Source of the DNA: Pithys albifrons albifrons | Taxonomy: Eukaryota > Chordata > Aves > Passeriformes > Thamnophilidae | DNA: 64,000 nucleotides | Reading direction: 5' to 3' | NCBI RefSeq assembly: GCF_047495875.1 | Contig: NC_092461.1 | Location: 60,934,299 to 60,998,298 of the forward strand | Shown here: positions 35,101-45,248 of the stretch, in pieces | How the letters are laid out: each line of letters starts with the position of its first letter | Numbering within the stretch: the stretch's first letter is position 1 | The notes under the pieces: model-generated | The model's input: only the letters and a program-made list of their open reading frames with translations | Database searches by the model: none | Told to the model about the DNA's origin: nothing | Position numbers and translations under genes: made by a program

Positions 35101-38100
35101 TAAAAACCCCACACCCAACACCATCTTCCCTCCCCCTGGCAACTCCACCCACCAGTTACTTTCACGTTATGATGGAAGGACCAGAAACAGAGGAAGAACA
35201 ACACTGTGATATGTTATCTTTATTACACTTGCAAATCATCCCTCTTTTTGTTCCATTTTTAATGTTCTGGGACCTTTTCCTTTTTATACTATCTGCTTTT
35301 CCATTTTTGCTTCCATTACCTGCCAGGTACCATTTCATTTCTGAGCTTTTCACAGATAGAGGTGCAATATGAGCTTTGCCCTTTCTGCTTGGATACAGAT
35401 TTTATTTTAATAAATTGTATTGATGCTTTCCTTGACAGAAAAGGAAAGAAAATAACATGAAAGAGAATGTGTACTAGTTTGTTTCCATCCAAACCTGTTT
35501 TTGTGAAGGAATAAGCTTTCAAACAGGTTTTTTGTTTGAGCTTTGTTGTCTCTCATTAGCAGCCATTTATTAGAAACAGATGGGTCTGTGTTGAGTTCAA
35601 GTCATAGTTACATTTATAATTTGCAGCACTATATCAATGCCTTTATGTAAAATACCAAGCTTGTTTCTTTCAAATCTAGGCTTGAAGCATTGCTCACCTT
35701 TGCGATTGTTAATGTTAATAATGAATTTAGAAGGTTTGACTGTGATTTATGGTTCATTTGATTAGTCCTGTGCTCCAGGAGTAAAACTATGATTTGTCAG
35801 TCCACAACACTAACAGCTTTTTTCCCTGTTCTGTAGGTGGATTGTAGACATGGAAGGTGCTCCAGGGACACTATATGAAGGGGAGAAATTTCAGCTTTTA
35901 TTTAAGTTTAGTAGTCGGTATCCTTTTGATTCGCCTCAGGTAACTGCGGCCTTCTTGCTACCTCTAGATTATACTGTATGACTCGTGCTGAATATCATAT
36001 CATATCATATCATCCACATATCCTAATGTGAGGGTTAGTTACTTTAATTTGTATTAAACGCATTGTACAGGTGCCTTTTCTTTTAAAAATTATCTTGTAG
36101 AGTTGTATTGTGCTCTGACATTCTACTTGGTGTCATAGGAGATTAAAGTAGTTGTTCTCGGGAGGATTCAGGAGGATTCTGGGCTGAAACTGTGACAGCA
36201 TTTAAAGTGAAACGAACAACGTTCATTGCAGAGAAATAGCACACCAAAAAAAAAACCTGAGAAAGGGAAAAAGACAAACCCCAAGACAACTCCCACTCAC
36301 TCATAAGTTACTCACTGTACATACCGACCCCAATGTGCTTGAGATCCCCAGTATGACCTGCTGCTGCGTCCTTGGGCTTCAGTGGGCTTAGCACTCTTAG
36401 TAGGTGTCCCCGTGAGGAAACGCTGCCCTCGGTGCCAGCACACACCTCCTCCTGCAGCAGGAACGGGATGGTTTACGCACTCAGCCTGTGATGTCTGTCT
36501 GAGTGTATGGCCAGCACACGCCCGGATAGAGGCCTACAGTCCCTCCCCCTGTTGCATAACTGGAAATTCCCCTGTGCTTGTGCAGTGTGTGTCGAGGGTC
36601 AGGGGTCGTTACTTCATCCTCCTCCTCCCTTTCTCCTTGACTCGTCCTTGACTGGCTGTCAGCAAGTAGCCAGGCTGCCAAACAGTTCCAGTGTACACAA
36701 GACATTTCTCCTTCAAGGCCAAAGTCTCAATTATCACTTCTTGGTTTTGGTAACTTTTCAAAAAAAGAACAGACTCCAGCAGGCGGCAAGGCCAGGCACA
36801 GACCTAAATAACAGCCTCTCATCACACATGAATACAGGTCGATATTCATATCATATGAGAGAGAAACACAGGGTAAAGTAGGAAGATCTTCTTTATTGTG
36901 ATATAGGAGTCGAGTACGCAACAAACTGCTTTCGCCCATCTCTTCTTGCTTTCAACATAATTTTTTCTAGTTTGTTTTGAAGACTCTTGCATTTTCTCTC
37001 CTGCACTTACAGCTGAAGCAATACTGTGCTTCTGATAGGGATTCTCAAAGATAGGTGACATGTTTGAGAGGCCTGCAGATAGTGTTACAAATGAGGCATG
37101 AGATGCTGCGCTGCTTTCATGACAGCCTAAAGAACTGAAGGGACAGCATTACGTGGAGACTACAGAATGTGCTGTGTACATCCATCCCTCTGTCACCTGA
37201 GAGAAACATTGCAAAATAAGGCTGATCAGAGTAATGCTCATCTGTCACCCCTGCTTTCCTGAAAAAGGAAGGAGAAGGAGAAGGGGAAAAGTTCTTATCC
37301 TCTCTGTTTCAGCTCAAAGTTCTAAGAGTGATCCCTGCAACTTTTCTCATTAGTGGTAAAACTGAAGCATGAGCACTTAAACCATAAACATCACATATTT
37401 TAGGTACTGTGGTTAAAAACTAGGATGTTGACTTTCCAGTCTTCAGTTTTAAAGACAAACTGGCCACCTGTACTGCTGCACCTCCTCAGGTTTACCATGA
37501 ACTACTCATAGGTGATCCACAAGAGAGTATCCACTTTAATTTGATGCCAAGTAGGTACTGTTTGTACTCATTACCCAACCTGTGTCTGTGGCTCTGTCCA
37601 ATTTATTGCTGAGCAGCAAATAAGGTCCATACATCTACACTGAATTGTAGCACAGAAAATGATTAAAAACGGAAGTACTGGATACTTGATTGTTGTAAAT
37701 GGTTAGAATTTCTGCTCTCGAGATGCTGCTGTGCAGTTAAGGTCATTCTGTACTACAAACCTCTGGGTCATAATTATCTCTCCTGCAAATCTACTTACTG
37801 TGACTGGACAGTTTACACTTCTGGCGCTGAAGCATTTGGCTGTCAGTGTGCATGCTTTTACTTACCTAGTATGCCTTGGTCTGGTTTTCATGTAAAAGGA
37901 AGACACTAGTTGTAAGTGAAATACAGTACTGGATGATGAAGGTAAGCTCTTCAATGCTTAAGGAATACCAGTTTAAAGACCTATGAAAGATTATTCTACA
38001 TCCAGTTTTTATTCTGCCCGAGAAACCTTTCCACCATTTGGCAGATAAATTAAGCTCTCTAACTTCTGTTTCCTTTATGATGAGGGTGTTGCTTCTTTCT

Positions 38101-41100
38101 TGTCAGTGCTGAGGTGGATGTGCTGTGTATGTGTTTCCATATTTGTACGCACATCTGTATAACATAAGAAACACTTAAGAGACTACTGAGTATTTTGGTT
38201 ATGAGTGGTAAAGATTTATTTTGTCATTGCATGAAAGATGACAGTGGTTATGTTGGAAAAGATGTTCAGGACTACCATACTGCTATTGCAATATCACTTG
38301 TACTCTGTTTCTGTTTGTTGGTCCTGAACCAACTATGTGTTTGACAAAAACTTGATGTAAGAGCAATAGTTGTCAGAATTGCTTTTCTAACATTTTTTTG
38401 ACTGTGATACTTCCTTTAACAGAGAGGACTTAAGGTTCTAAATGCTGTTCTTCCATATTCGTCCATGTCAAATGAAAATGTATTCCATTTGAAGTAATGA
38501 TTTAAAATATTTCCTATTTGGTAACTTTGATTTCACAAGTCCTTTATTTTACAGTTAATAAGACTGATGCATTCTAATTTTACTCTTTATGCTGGAGCCT
38601 GGATGAGTTTGCAAGAACTTATTTTCTGTTGTGTCCACGATTATAGAAATATTTATTTACAAATTTCATTGTGCTTCTTGATGTATAATGTTGTGGCTTG
38701 TAAAATCATCAAAATCCAGTGTTTTGGCTAGGCAGCTGTATTCCTTAGGACAGGAAAGACTCGAGCTGCAAGATATAAAAGGTTTAGTCGCCTGTTTTTA
38801 CATTGTTACCTTTGCATTTTTCTATGCTCTATAAATATTCATAGAAATATTTAACTTTTTAACTCCATTTTTGCTAGCTATTTAGACTTCCATTGTTCAT
38901 TTTACATTTCATTTAATAGTTTCCAAAAATGAATAAACCCTAACGTAATAAAGTGTTTTATATAGTGTAAGTGAAAATGACAGACCTGCTGTTTCTTAAA
39001 TGAGGTTAAACTATTTTCCTAAAAATGGTGCAGTTTTATTTAAAATGTAGACTGTTAGTCTCAAGTATTTTTGTTCTTTTTTTAGGTCATGTTTACTGGA
39101 GACAATATTCCTGTTCATCCTCATGTTTATAGCAATGGTCATATCTGTTTATCCATTCTAACGGAAGACTGGTCTCCAGCTCTCTCAGTGCAATCTGTTT
39201 GTCTTAGCATTATTAGCATGCTTTCCAGCTGCAAAGAAAAGGTATGGGCTTTTTTAGCACTATTGGAGTAGAAAAAGTTAATAGTTTTCTGCTTTGCAAA
39301 GAGAAATTTTCATTTCTCAAATTCTAAATTACTATACCTACATTTCTGCTACTGAAAAAATACTAAGCTAGAGCTGCAAAATGCACAGTGCAGTAAGTAC
39401 TTTGTCACTGTTTTCATGATAACCTGCTTACATATTGATACTGTAAAAGATAAGGGAACGGAGCCCATCTAGTTGTACTAACTGTCAAGTTCCATCATGT
39501 TTTAGGAGAATGCTCTGTAAAATTATCCTGTCTCTAGAGGCAGTGCAAAATGACTACTGAAATGTCTTTAGTGCAGGTGTTGCTAAGACTTTACATCTGT
39601 ACTATTTCAGTGATCTTGATCGTTTTCATTTTGCATTTTTTGATCGTAGATCAGTGGCACTTAATACCTTAGGACCATTTGTAAAGAGACTGCCCTTTTG
39701 CTCTAGGCCATTTCTTTTGCACTGGGCTGTCTGTGAAGGTCAGATGTGGTCAGAGCTTGTTCATATGTGCTATCCAAAGATGCCTGTTTATGTCGCATCC
39801 CAGTCCTGGTCATGTGCATGTAGTTGAGAAAAGACCCCAAAATGGCTTTGTGTTGTATTCTATCCTATGACTCCTGTTTTGTATAGCAATGACACTTTAG
39901 GAAGAAAACTGAAGAATATAAAGTGCAGATCAGATACAGATGTTTAAGTTAATTTTTTCACCCACTATTTGCTGAGCCTTATGGATGTGATTTGGATCTA
40001 ATAAACCAGAGTTAAATTTCAAACTGTAAAGGATTTTAATTTCGGGATGTTTTGAAGAGCAGATTTTTTTTTGTGTTGTTCTCACTTTATTTGGGTTGGT
40101 ATCTATCTATCTAATCTGTCTATCTAATCTATCTTATCTATCACCTATCTCCTCCTATTTTTTTGCAAGACTCTTTGGTATTTTTCATTAATGTTTTGCT
40201 TGGAGCATCTCCAGTAAGAATTTGTTACCTGGCTCTTTAAGAGACCTTTCTTGACAAAGGTCTAGTCCTGCTTGTTACCTCATTTTCATTGCATTCACAT
40301 GATAACCTTTTCATAAGCTTATTAAATAGCTCATGGATTACAATATGAGGATTGTTTGATTATTTGTAGGTCTTTTCTTCTGTTGCAGAGGCGACCTCCA
40401 GATAACTCATTTTATGTAAGAACATGTAACAAGAATCCAAAGAAAACAAAATGGTGGTATCATGGTAAGTATTTAAGTAGAACCAGGAATTTGCAAGTTC
40501 ATTTTAGGCTTAAGGCAATTAAAATGTAGGAAAGTAAGATAAATGCATTCAAAGCCTTAAAGTCTTTTTTTAAATTTCAAAGAGTTACTAAAATCCTGTT
40601 TTCTGATATAATCTGCTGTATTTTTTTATGTCACATTTTAATGATTCCTGGGGGAAATTTAAACATGTATTTATATGCTTTCAATTGTAGGATTGAGTTT
40701 GAATGAAAATTTTTGTAAACTGCATTAGTCCATTACAAGTTTGGGATTGGGGAAGGCCCATAATGAAACTAAGTTTAAGTCTAAACCCTTTTTTGTTGTT
40801 AACACTTTCAGAGCTTTTATGGTGTTGAAAAGATAGCTATATATTTGTGAACAGCCATCTGTTTTAATAGATTTTCACTCTTAATTAGAATTTTTAGTAT
40901 GGTACAGTTGGCTGAGTTTAAAGGCTCCTAAGAAGTAATAATAATATAGTAATAAGATTACATACATGATAAAGATAAAAAAGACGTACTAAACTTGCTA
41001 CAGTGTCTGCAGTGCTAGTGTTATGTTGGTTTTTTTTTCTTTGTTTTGTTTTGGTTTATGGTTTGCTTTTTTCTTTTGTTTTGTGGTTTTTTTTCTCTTT

Positions 41101-44100
41101 TCTTTCCAAGTTTTCTCTGTCTTGCTTTGTACTGTGTGGTTTCTTTCTCCTGCCTTGGTTTTTGTTGTTCTCTGCCCAGAGCTGCAGTTGGCTGTATGTG
41201 CTTGTCTTATCCAAAGAAATTGGTGAGGAAAGAGAGAAGGAGGGGTAGTGATGGGTCATGCTCTGTTTCTCTCCTCTCTTGGTTAGCAGTGCTTTTTTTA
41301 CTTGCCCTGGGATTATTCTGTACAGATGGTAGTTAGTGGAAGCCCAAGTATTTTGGGAAAGGCTGTGTTAGAGCAGGTAGTGCTGGAGAGCTGATTCCAT
41401 CATAAGACATCCTCTGTTTTTCCCTGCCTCCCCACCCCTGGACATGCTCTGTCCGCTAAGTGAGATGAGAGCAGGTTTTTTGATAAAGTTCACGATTGGA
41501 GAGGAAAATGCCAAAGCCTTCACTCTTAAAATTCTTAAGATTCTTAAAAGCCTATGGATCCCTTAACAAAAAAACCTTGGAGTTTCATAATACTTTCTGA
41601 GACCAAGTTTAACATACGTTTGTTACATGGTAATGTGTACAGAATGAAACTCTGTTTTTCATACTGTAATATCTCTCTAAAAGAAGATGACTTCAGATAC
41701 AGTAAGAGAAGTGCTGTATGTCATGGGATTAAGATGTATATAAGAAACTTGGGACTGCTAATCATGTGTTTGTTTTTAAAATTGTGTCCAAGGATAATAA
41801 TCATATTGCCCACAAGGATGGGTTTTCTGTCTTCACCAGACCATTCAGCAGTCCCTTTCTCTTCACTCTCTGTTTTTGCACTCTTGTAATGTGTTTGCTG
41901 TTTCTCCACTTTCTCATTTTTGGAGTGTTTTTGTGAACTTATTTTCACTTGCTAGTTATTAAAAAAAAAACCCAAGTAAAGTTCCACTATTTGCTTTATC
42001 TCATAATTGAAATGCTCTGTCTACTTCTAATTCTTTTTTTTTGATGTAGAATAGAGGTCTATAAAAGGAGAACAGTCTGCAGATACAACTTTTATTTATT
42101 AATCATGAAATTCAATTTACATTAAACAAGCAAACAAAAAAATTAGTATGGAAAGAAATGTGGTTTCTCTGACTCTGACGGTTGCCGTATTACTGTGCCT
42201 CAAAACCATCAAGGTACTTACAAGTTCACTGAGTGAGTTATTACTGTGAAGTAACTACTCAGTGGCTTTTTTCTCAAAGTTGGAAAATACCCTCCTCAGA
42301 TTCAGAGCAACCTAGAAAACAACCTGAGGCAAGAGAAGGCAAGTCAGTGCATTTAAATAACTCATACTTGTCTTGCTTTGTGATTAAAAGTTCATTGGGC
42401 TACCCCTTACCTGAAATTCTTACATTAATAAAATTAAACATACCTGCTGTCCATTGGGCAAAAATTTCGTAAATGCTGGAGTGGTTTTGCTTCGAGTTGT
42501 GTGTAATTTGCTTCTTTTCTCAGTTGCAAGTAATTTTTTTTCTCCTATGTAGACATAGAACAAAACTGCCCAAAGCATGATTTTTAGCATGTGTTTTCTT
42601 AACATGTTTGAAGAACTGGTGGGTTGCACTAAAATGGGAAATGTGAAAAGGTGCTTCCGTGATATTCTGTGATATTTATTTTCTGCTCACACTTCAGCTG
42701 AAGTGGCACGTATTTGTCTGAGTAAATGAAGGGAGAAAAAACAATCTCACCCAAGAAAGAAAAGCAGCTGTCCAAGGATAACCACTGGGTGAAATTAAAT
42801 GCCAGTGCTAATATGAGAACATGTGGAGGGAGGTGTCAAGTGATTCTGCCCCTCCTGGTGTCAGCTCGCCTTTGGACTGGTTTAGCTTCAATGCGGTATT
42901 GGATCCCTGTGTTTTGAAGAGATAGGAAGAAGTCTGTCATCTGTATTAATACATGCATTTGAAGGAAAATATTTTTTCCAATACATGCCTGGTATTTATT
43001 TACCTGGGAGCAAATTAGTGCATGGTTGGGAGCTGATGTAAATCAAAGCCATATGAACACAGAGTGATAAAGTGACACTTTGAGACATATTCTGGCATTT
43101 AAATATATGTCTGCATTTAACTTGTTATTGAGGTTTTAATCTCTCATTTCATCCCTGCCCAAACACAGCAACTTACTCCACAAGTAGGGTCATGGAGCCT
43201 TGTTTGCTTCAAAATAATATCCTCACAAGCCCTGTTTTAAAGCTCCTGATCTTTGATAACTGAAAGTATTTATGGACTGTCTGCCTTACCCAATATATAT
43301 TTCAACCGTACATTGACTTTCAGGTTGAATTTCAATCTAAGAGTTGCTCTTGCCATCTTAAAGACAGAGAATCATCCAGATAGAGTTTACTTGGGCATCC
43401 AGGCTGAAATTGGTGTCATAAAGGTGTTACCTGGCTTTCGTGTTGTCAGGAAGTAGATTTTTTTTGTGTGTGGGGAAAAAGGGCAGTGGTGCTTATTTTC
43501 ATCCAGAACTTCCTTACTACTTTTGGGTTTGGGGGCTGTTTGGTTTTTTCTTAAGAAGTGTTTTCTCTGGTATTTGTCCTAAAATTTCAGTACATCATTT
43601 AAATAGTCATTCTTTCCCTTCTGCATCCTTGTCCTTTTTTTTTTACATTGCAGTAGCCTACTATAAAAATGAAAAGGTTTTTTGCAAGTAATAATATTGA
43701 TGACATAATGTTTTCCAATGAGAATGCAGAGTGTTTATGAGGCTACATTTTTCAGGTGTGCGAGATTGCAAGTAAGTGTGTTAAAAATAAGCAGACAGAA
43801 AGTTTGCTTTCTGTTAACAACTCAATATTTACTGTAAGGAGGTGCAAATATACTGCAGATTGATGTGTGAAGGAGAGTGTTTAAAAGGGAGAACATACAT
43901 AAGCAAATATTTAATATGGAACATAATGCATAAAAGAAAGATACAGAATACACAGTTTTTGAAATGTATTCTGTCCAGTCACAGTATCTCAAATGTAGCA
44001 TATATAAGTTATTTTCAGGTTTTAAAATTGTAGTATTATAGTAGTAACCTACTATTTTTGCATAATTTTGTCAGCTACAGTTTTGTGTTGAATCTTGAGA

Positions 44101-44575
44101 AATAAATGAATATAGATATATAAATATATATATATATGTATAAAGAGTTGAGAATGCATAAGAAGCAGCCCACTCTGCCAGCTCTTATCCCTGTATATTC
44201 CTTATAAAAGGATGTCTCAATTAGATAACTGGTGTGGACCTGCTGTATTTCAGGGGTGCAAAATGTCTTTTTCTGGGCAAGTGGCTTTCTAAATGTTGAA
44301 CATGGAAATGACTGTCCTTTTAATGGCGTGTTTGCTAATACCAATGTCTTTGGGGGGGTGTATGTGTATTTCAGAAGTCTAATTTTTAATAATACCTTTT
44401 TTTACGGGAGTCATTGAACAAAATGACAGAATTTATTCAACCAGTGTATTTCCACTGCATGTTACTGTCTATGCTAGGAATTGTTCTGCATATAGCACCT
44501 TGCTGATTTGGAATTAGAATGTTTATGTGTTTTCCATAAATGCTCTTCTTTTATTTTAAAGATGACACATGTTGA
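14156..44575 (+). CDS. UBE2W: Ubiquitin-conjugating enzyme E2 W (spliced, six coding exons)
   Basis: CDS is the join of 14156-14170, 32580-32671, 35837-35939, 39086-39241, 40389-40464 and 44562-44575: 456 nt, 151 aa plus TGA, the usual UBE2W length. The protein has an E2 (UBC) fold. Residues 71-91 hold the active site, with Cys91 in GHICLSIL preceded by HPH in place of the common E2 HPN, as in other UBE2W proteins. The C terminus is ...KTKWWYHDDTC. The start ATG has A at -3 and G at +4. UBE2W takes ubiquitin from E1 and, unusually, transfers it to the alpha-amino group of substrates with flexible N termini. It works with RING/U-box ligases such as STUB1, BRCA1-BARD1 and FANCL, in nucleus and cytosol. 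No stop or frameshift interrupts it and all introns are GT-AG. Alternative first exons were not searched for. Confidence 0.98.
17190..17250 (+). mobile_element. CR1 3'-tail fragment
   Basis: About 60 bp match only the very end of a CR1: 'gttggactcgatgatccttg', 'tgggtcctttccaactcaga', then 'aattctgtgatt'. It is an extreme 5' truncation. Confidence 0.85.
20073..20212 (+). repeat. Degenerate tandem duplication, unit about 70 bp
   Basis: 'gtattctggaatctgtg' recurs at an offset of 70 bp (from 20077 and 20147). Each copy is followed by 'agcctttgcagtt' and a TTTG-rich stretch. The copies differ by a few substitutions and indels, mostly in the T-rich half. Confidence 0.85.
23162..23438 (+). mobile_element. 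CR1 3' fragment, same subfamily as the 6.7-11.6 kb copy
   Basis: It begins at 'agtcagcaataggacaaggg' and is nearly identical to the last 280 bp of the large CR1, including 'ttggactcgatgatctcgga' and the ATTCTATG-type end. The small number of differences suggests fairly recent insertion. It abuts a minus-strand CR1. Confidence 0.95.
23441..23550 (-). mobile_element. CR1 3' fragment, opposite strand
   Basis: 'tgagttggaaggaatccatc', then 'aggatcattgagtccaactc' and 'tgcacaggacactccaaaaa': the reverse complement of a CR1 3' end from a different subfamily than its neighbour. The inner boundary is approximate. Confidence 0.85.
26862..27045 (+). mobile_element. CR1 3' fragment, same subfamily as the large copy
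   Basis: About 180 bp from 'tattggaatgggcttcccag' through 'ttggacttgatgatctcaga' to an imperfect octamer tail. It differs from the 23.16-kb copy by only a few bases over the shared part. It is more strongly 5' truncated. Confidence 0.95.
27111..27732 (+). mobile_element. Probable solo LTR of an endogenous retrovirus
   Basis: A 622-bp segment beginning TGTGGTAGTTTTGCC and ending CAACCCAAGACA (TG...CA). A TATAAAG box at 27260-27266 is preceded by a TGACATCATC-like CRE/AP-1 site and followed by T/G-rich sequence, which is LTR-like organisation. No retroviral genes follow it. Flanking pentamers (ACATG and ACGTA) are not identical, so no clean target duplication is visible; either the copy is old or my boundaries are off by a few bases. 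Confidence 0.7.
27775..28145 (+). mobile_element. Old, degraded CR1 fragment
   Basis: Patches match CR1: 'ctggagtgccgtgttcaggg', 'gtacaagaaagacactggtg', 'gacaataaatacaaactgga', and 'accctggagtgcattgacca' near the end. Between them sequence is scrambled or deleted. More diverged than the other copies. The 86-aa ORF across it is not a gene. Confidence 0.75.
29235..29860 (-). mobile_element. CR1 reverse-transcriptase region fragment, minus strand
   Basis: The minus strand reads through degraded CR1 ORF2. '[12 protein letters not shown]' is readable near 29760-29800. Patches resembling the CR1 'PVSLTxVPGK' and 'QHGFxKGxSCLTN' motifs lie near 29330-29500. There are several stops and no CR1 3' tail, so this is an internal piece of an old copy. 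Confidence 0.8.
32013..32070 (-). other. 5S rRNA-like segment with an internal deletion
   Basis: Read on the minus strand, 32070 to 32013 resembles the 3' two-thirds of vertebrate 5S rRNA: a CTCGTCTGATCT-like start, then GCTCAGCAGGGTCAG, GGTTAGTA and CCGGGTGCTGTGA. About 26 nt that 5S has between GTTAGTA and CCGGGTGCTGT are missing. The 5S start and much of the A box are replaced by unrelated sequence. It is not a functional 5S gene. It could be a pseudogene or the 5S-derived part of an ancient SINE such as AmnSINE1. Confidence 0.65.
32113..32129 (-). other. tRNA T-arm-like hairpin (B-box-like)
   Basis: The minus strand has CTGAG-TTCAAGT-CTCAG, a perfect 5-bp stem with a 7-nt loop beginning TTCAA, as in a tRNA T arm and Pol III B box. 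It sits 43 bp from the 5S-like segment, upstream on the same (minus) strand. No full tRNA cloverleaf could be drawn around it by eye. Confidence 0.5.
32580..32671 (+). CDS. UBE2W: UBE2W coding exon 2
   Basis: 92 nt, residues 6-35 plus two bases of Gln36. Acceptor TTTACAG, donor GTAAGT. It encodes the first helix of the E2 fold, [18 protein letters not shown]. The last codon is split over the intron (CA|G). Confidence 0.97.
32672..35836 (+). other. UBE2W: UBE2W intron 2 (3.2 kb)
   Basis: GTAAGT to CTGTAG. Apart from the CR1 fragment at 34.86 kb it is AT-rich, and nothing else was recognised. The 102-aa ORF at 35064-35372 shows no domain. Confidence 0.93.
34858..34985 (-). mobile_element. CR1 3' fragment, minus strand
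   Basis: 'gattcacagactattctgag', 'ttggaagggactcacaaggc' and 'tcatcgagtccaactcttaa' are the reverse complement of a CR1 3' end. It continues into CR1-like 'gattgaacccgtgaccttgg'. The 5' limit of the element (right side) is approximate. Confidence 0.85.
35837..35939 (+). CDS. UBE2W: UBE2W coding exon 3
   Basis: 103 nt. Completes Gln36 and encodes residues 37-70, the beta-sheet of the UBC fold, including GTLYEGEKF and the RYPFDSPQ strand typical of E2 enzymes. Acceptor CTGTAG, donor GTAACT. Confidence 0.97.
35992..36012 (+). repeat. (ATATC)n microsatellite
   Basis: About four ATATC pentamers in a row. Confidence 0.9.
36153..36870 (-). mobile_element. Possible LTR, minus strand
   Basis: A block markedly GC-richer than its surroundings, with T-rich U5-like sequence when read on the minus strand. 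That strand ends CTCCCGAGAACA, a CA terminus, near 36153. Left and right neighbourhoods share TAAAGTAG (about 36144-36151 and 36873-36880), but not directly against TG/CA termini, so no target duplication is proven. It could instead be unique intronic sequence. ORFs of 89-124 codons in it show no retroviral domain. Confidence 0.35.
39086..39241 (+). CDS. UBE2W: UBE2W coding exon 4 with catalytic Cys91
   Basis: 156 nt, residues 71-122, phase 0 at both ends. Contains [15 protein letters not shown] with catalytic Cys91, then [16 protein letters not shown], the conserved E2 segment after the active site. Acceptor TTTTAG, donor GTATGG. Confidence 0.98.
39242..40388 (+). other. UBE2W: UBE2W intron 4 (1.1 kb)
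   Basis: GTATGG to GTTGCAG. It holds an ATCT microsatellite at 40101-40150. No other feature seen. Confidence 0.93.
40101..40150 (+). repeat. Imperfect (ATCT)n microsatellite
   Basis: About 50 bp of ATCT/CTAT units with interruptions (CTAATCTG, CTTATC). Confidence 0.9.
40389..40464 (+). CDS. UBE2W: UBE2W coding exon 5
   Basis: 76 nt, residues 123-147 plus one base of Asp148. Encodes [20 protein letters not shown] and KWWYH, the UBE2W-specific C-terminal tail that helps open the site for N-terminal amines. Acceptor GTTGCAG, donor GTAAGT. Confidence 0.97.
40465..44561 (+). other. UBE2W: UBE2W intron 5 (4.1 kb)
   Basis: GTAAGT to ATTTTAAAG. T-rich around 41.02-41.17 kb, where hydrophobic ORFs of 67-96 codons are products of low-complexity T/G sequence. 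A TA microsatellite lies at 44.11 kb. No gene or clear transposon recognised. Confidence 0.93.
44111..44142 (+). repeat. (TA)n microsatellite
   Basis: About 30 bp of TA dinucleotides with a few interruptions. Confidence 0.85.
44562..44575 (+). CDS. UBE2W: UBE2W coding exon 6 (terminal) and stop
   Basis: After acceptor TTTTAAAG come AT GAC ACA TGT TGA. With the G from exon 5 this gives Asp148-Asp-Thr-Cys151-stop. Only 14 coding nt lie in this exon; the rest is 3' UTR. Without it the protein would end at residue 147 or read into intron. Confidence 0.95.
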
Positions 44576-45242
44576 TGCCACCATTTTGTGATCCTCGTAG
44601 CAGAAGATAGTCCTACTGAGAAAATGAGCACTTTGATCATTCAGTCTTTGAACTTTAACCTTTGACTGGAAGTGACCTATAGGCAATGAAGACTACTTCC
44701 TTTGACTGCATTTTTACTAGTGTGCATTCTGGGCGCATGTTGATCGCTGGTTCAGTCCATGCAACTGACATGCTTTTATTAGTCATACAGTATTAATGCA
44801 GGTGTCCAGAAATGTCAGAATAATTCCATTATTTTTATTTTAAGCTTTTGGAAGAATTCCAGGTCTTCATATATTGTGCAATAACACTGAGCTCCTTGGC
44901 GGTTTTGGTGCATCCATTGCCGGCAATGGACATTGTACCAGGAAAAGGTTTTGCTCCTGCCACAAAAAAAGATTGACACATGACAGAGCTTATGAAAGTT
45001 TTGAATATATTTGGATTATAAGCAAGGGATTGACAATTACCTTAAATCCAGCCCATTCTTTTATATTTGGATTCTATGCACTGTGACCACAAAACTAGCA
45101 GCATGACTTAACATGCCTAGCTGAAGGACTGTAATAAGATCATTACTATTTATTGAATTGTTTATCTGCTGTCAAATTGTTTTGACATGGGCGGTTTTTC
45201 AAGTGACATTGGCAGAGAGGTACAATGTTATCCCTATGGTGA

Positions 45243-45248
45243 AATAAA
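45243..45248 (+). terminator. UBE2W: Candidate proximal UBE2W poly(A) signal AATAAA
   Basis: First AATAAA after the stop codon, 668 nt downstream, followed by a T/G-rich stretch with TTTTTGTATA. Confidence 0.45.

Larger units (their letters stand above)
35940..39085 (+). other. UBE2W: UBE2W intron 3 (3.1 kb)
   Basis: GTAACT to TTTTAG. Contains an ATATC microsatellite at 35.99 kb and a GC-richer, possibly LTR-derived block at 36.15-36.87 kb. The remainder is AT-rich without recognisable features. Confidence 0.93.

Noticed and set aside
41003..41336. Overlapping hydrophobic ORFs of 67-96 codons
   Set aside because: Produced by a T/G-rich low-complexity stretch (Phe/Leu/Val/Cys in all frames). 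Not a membrane protein gene.
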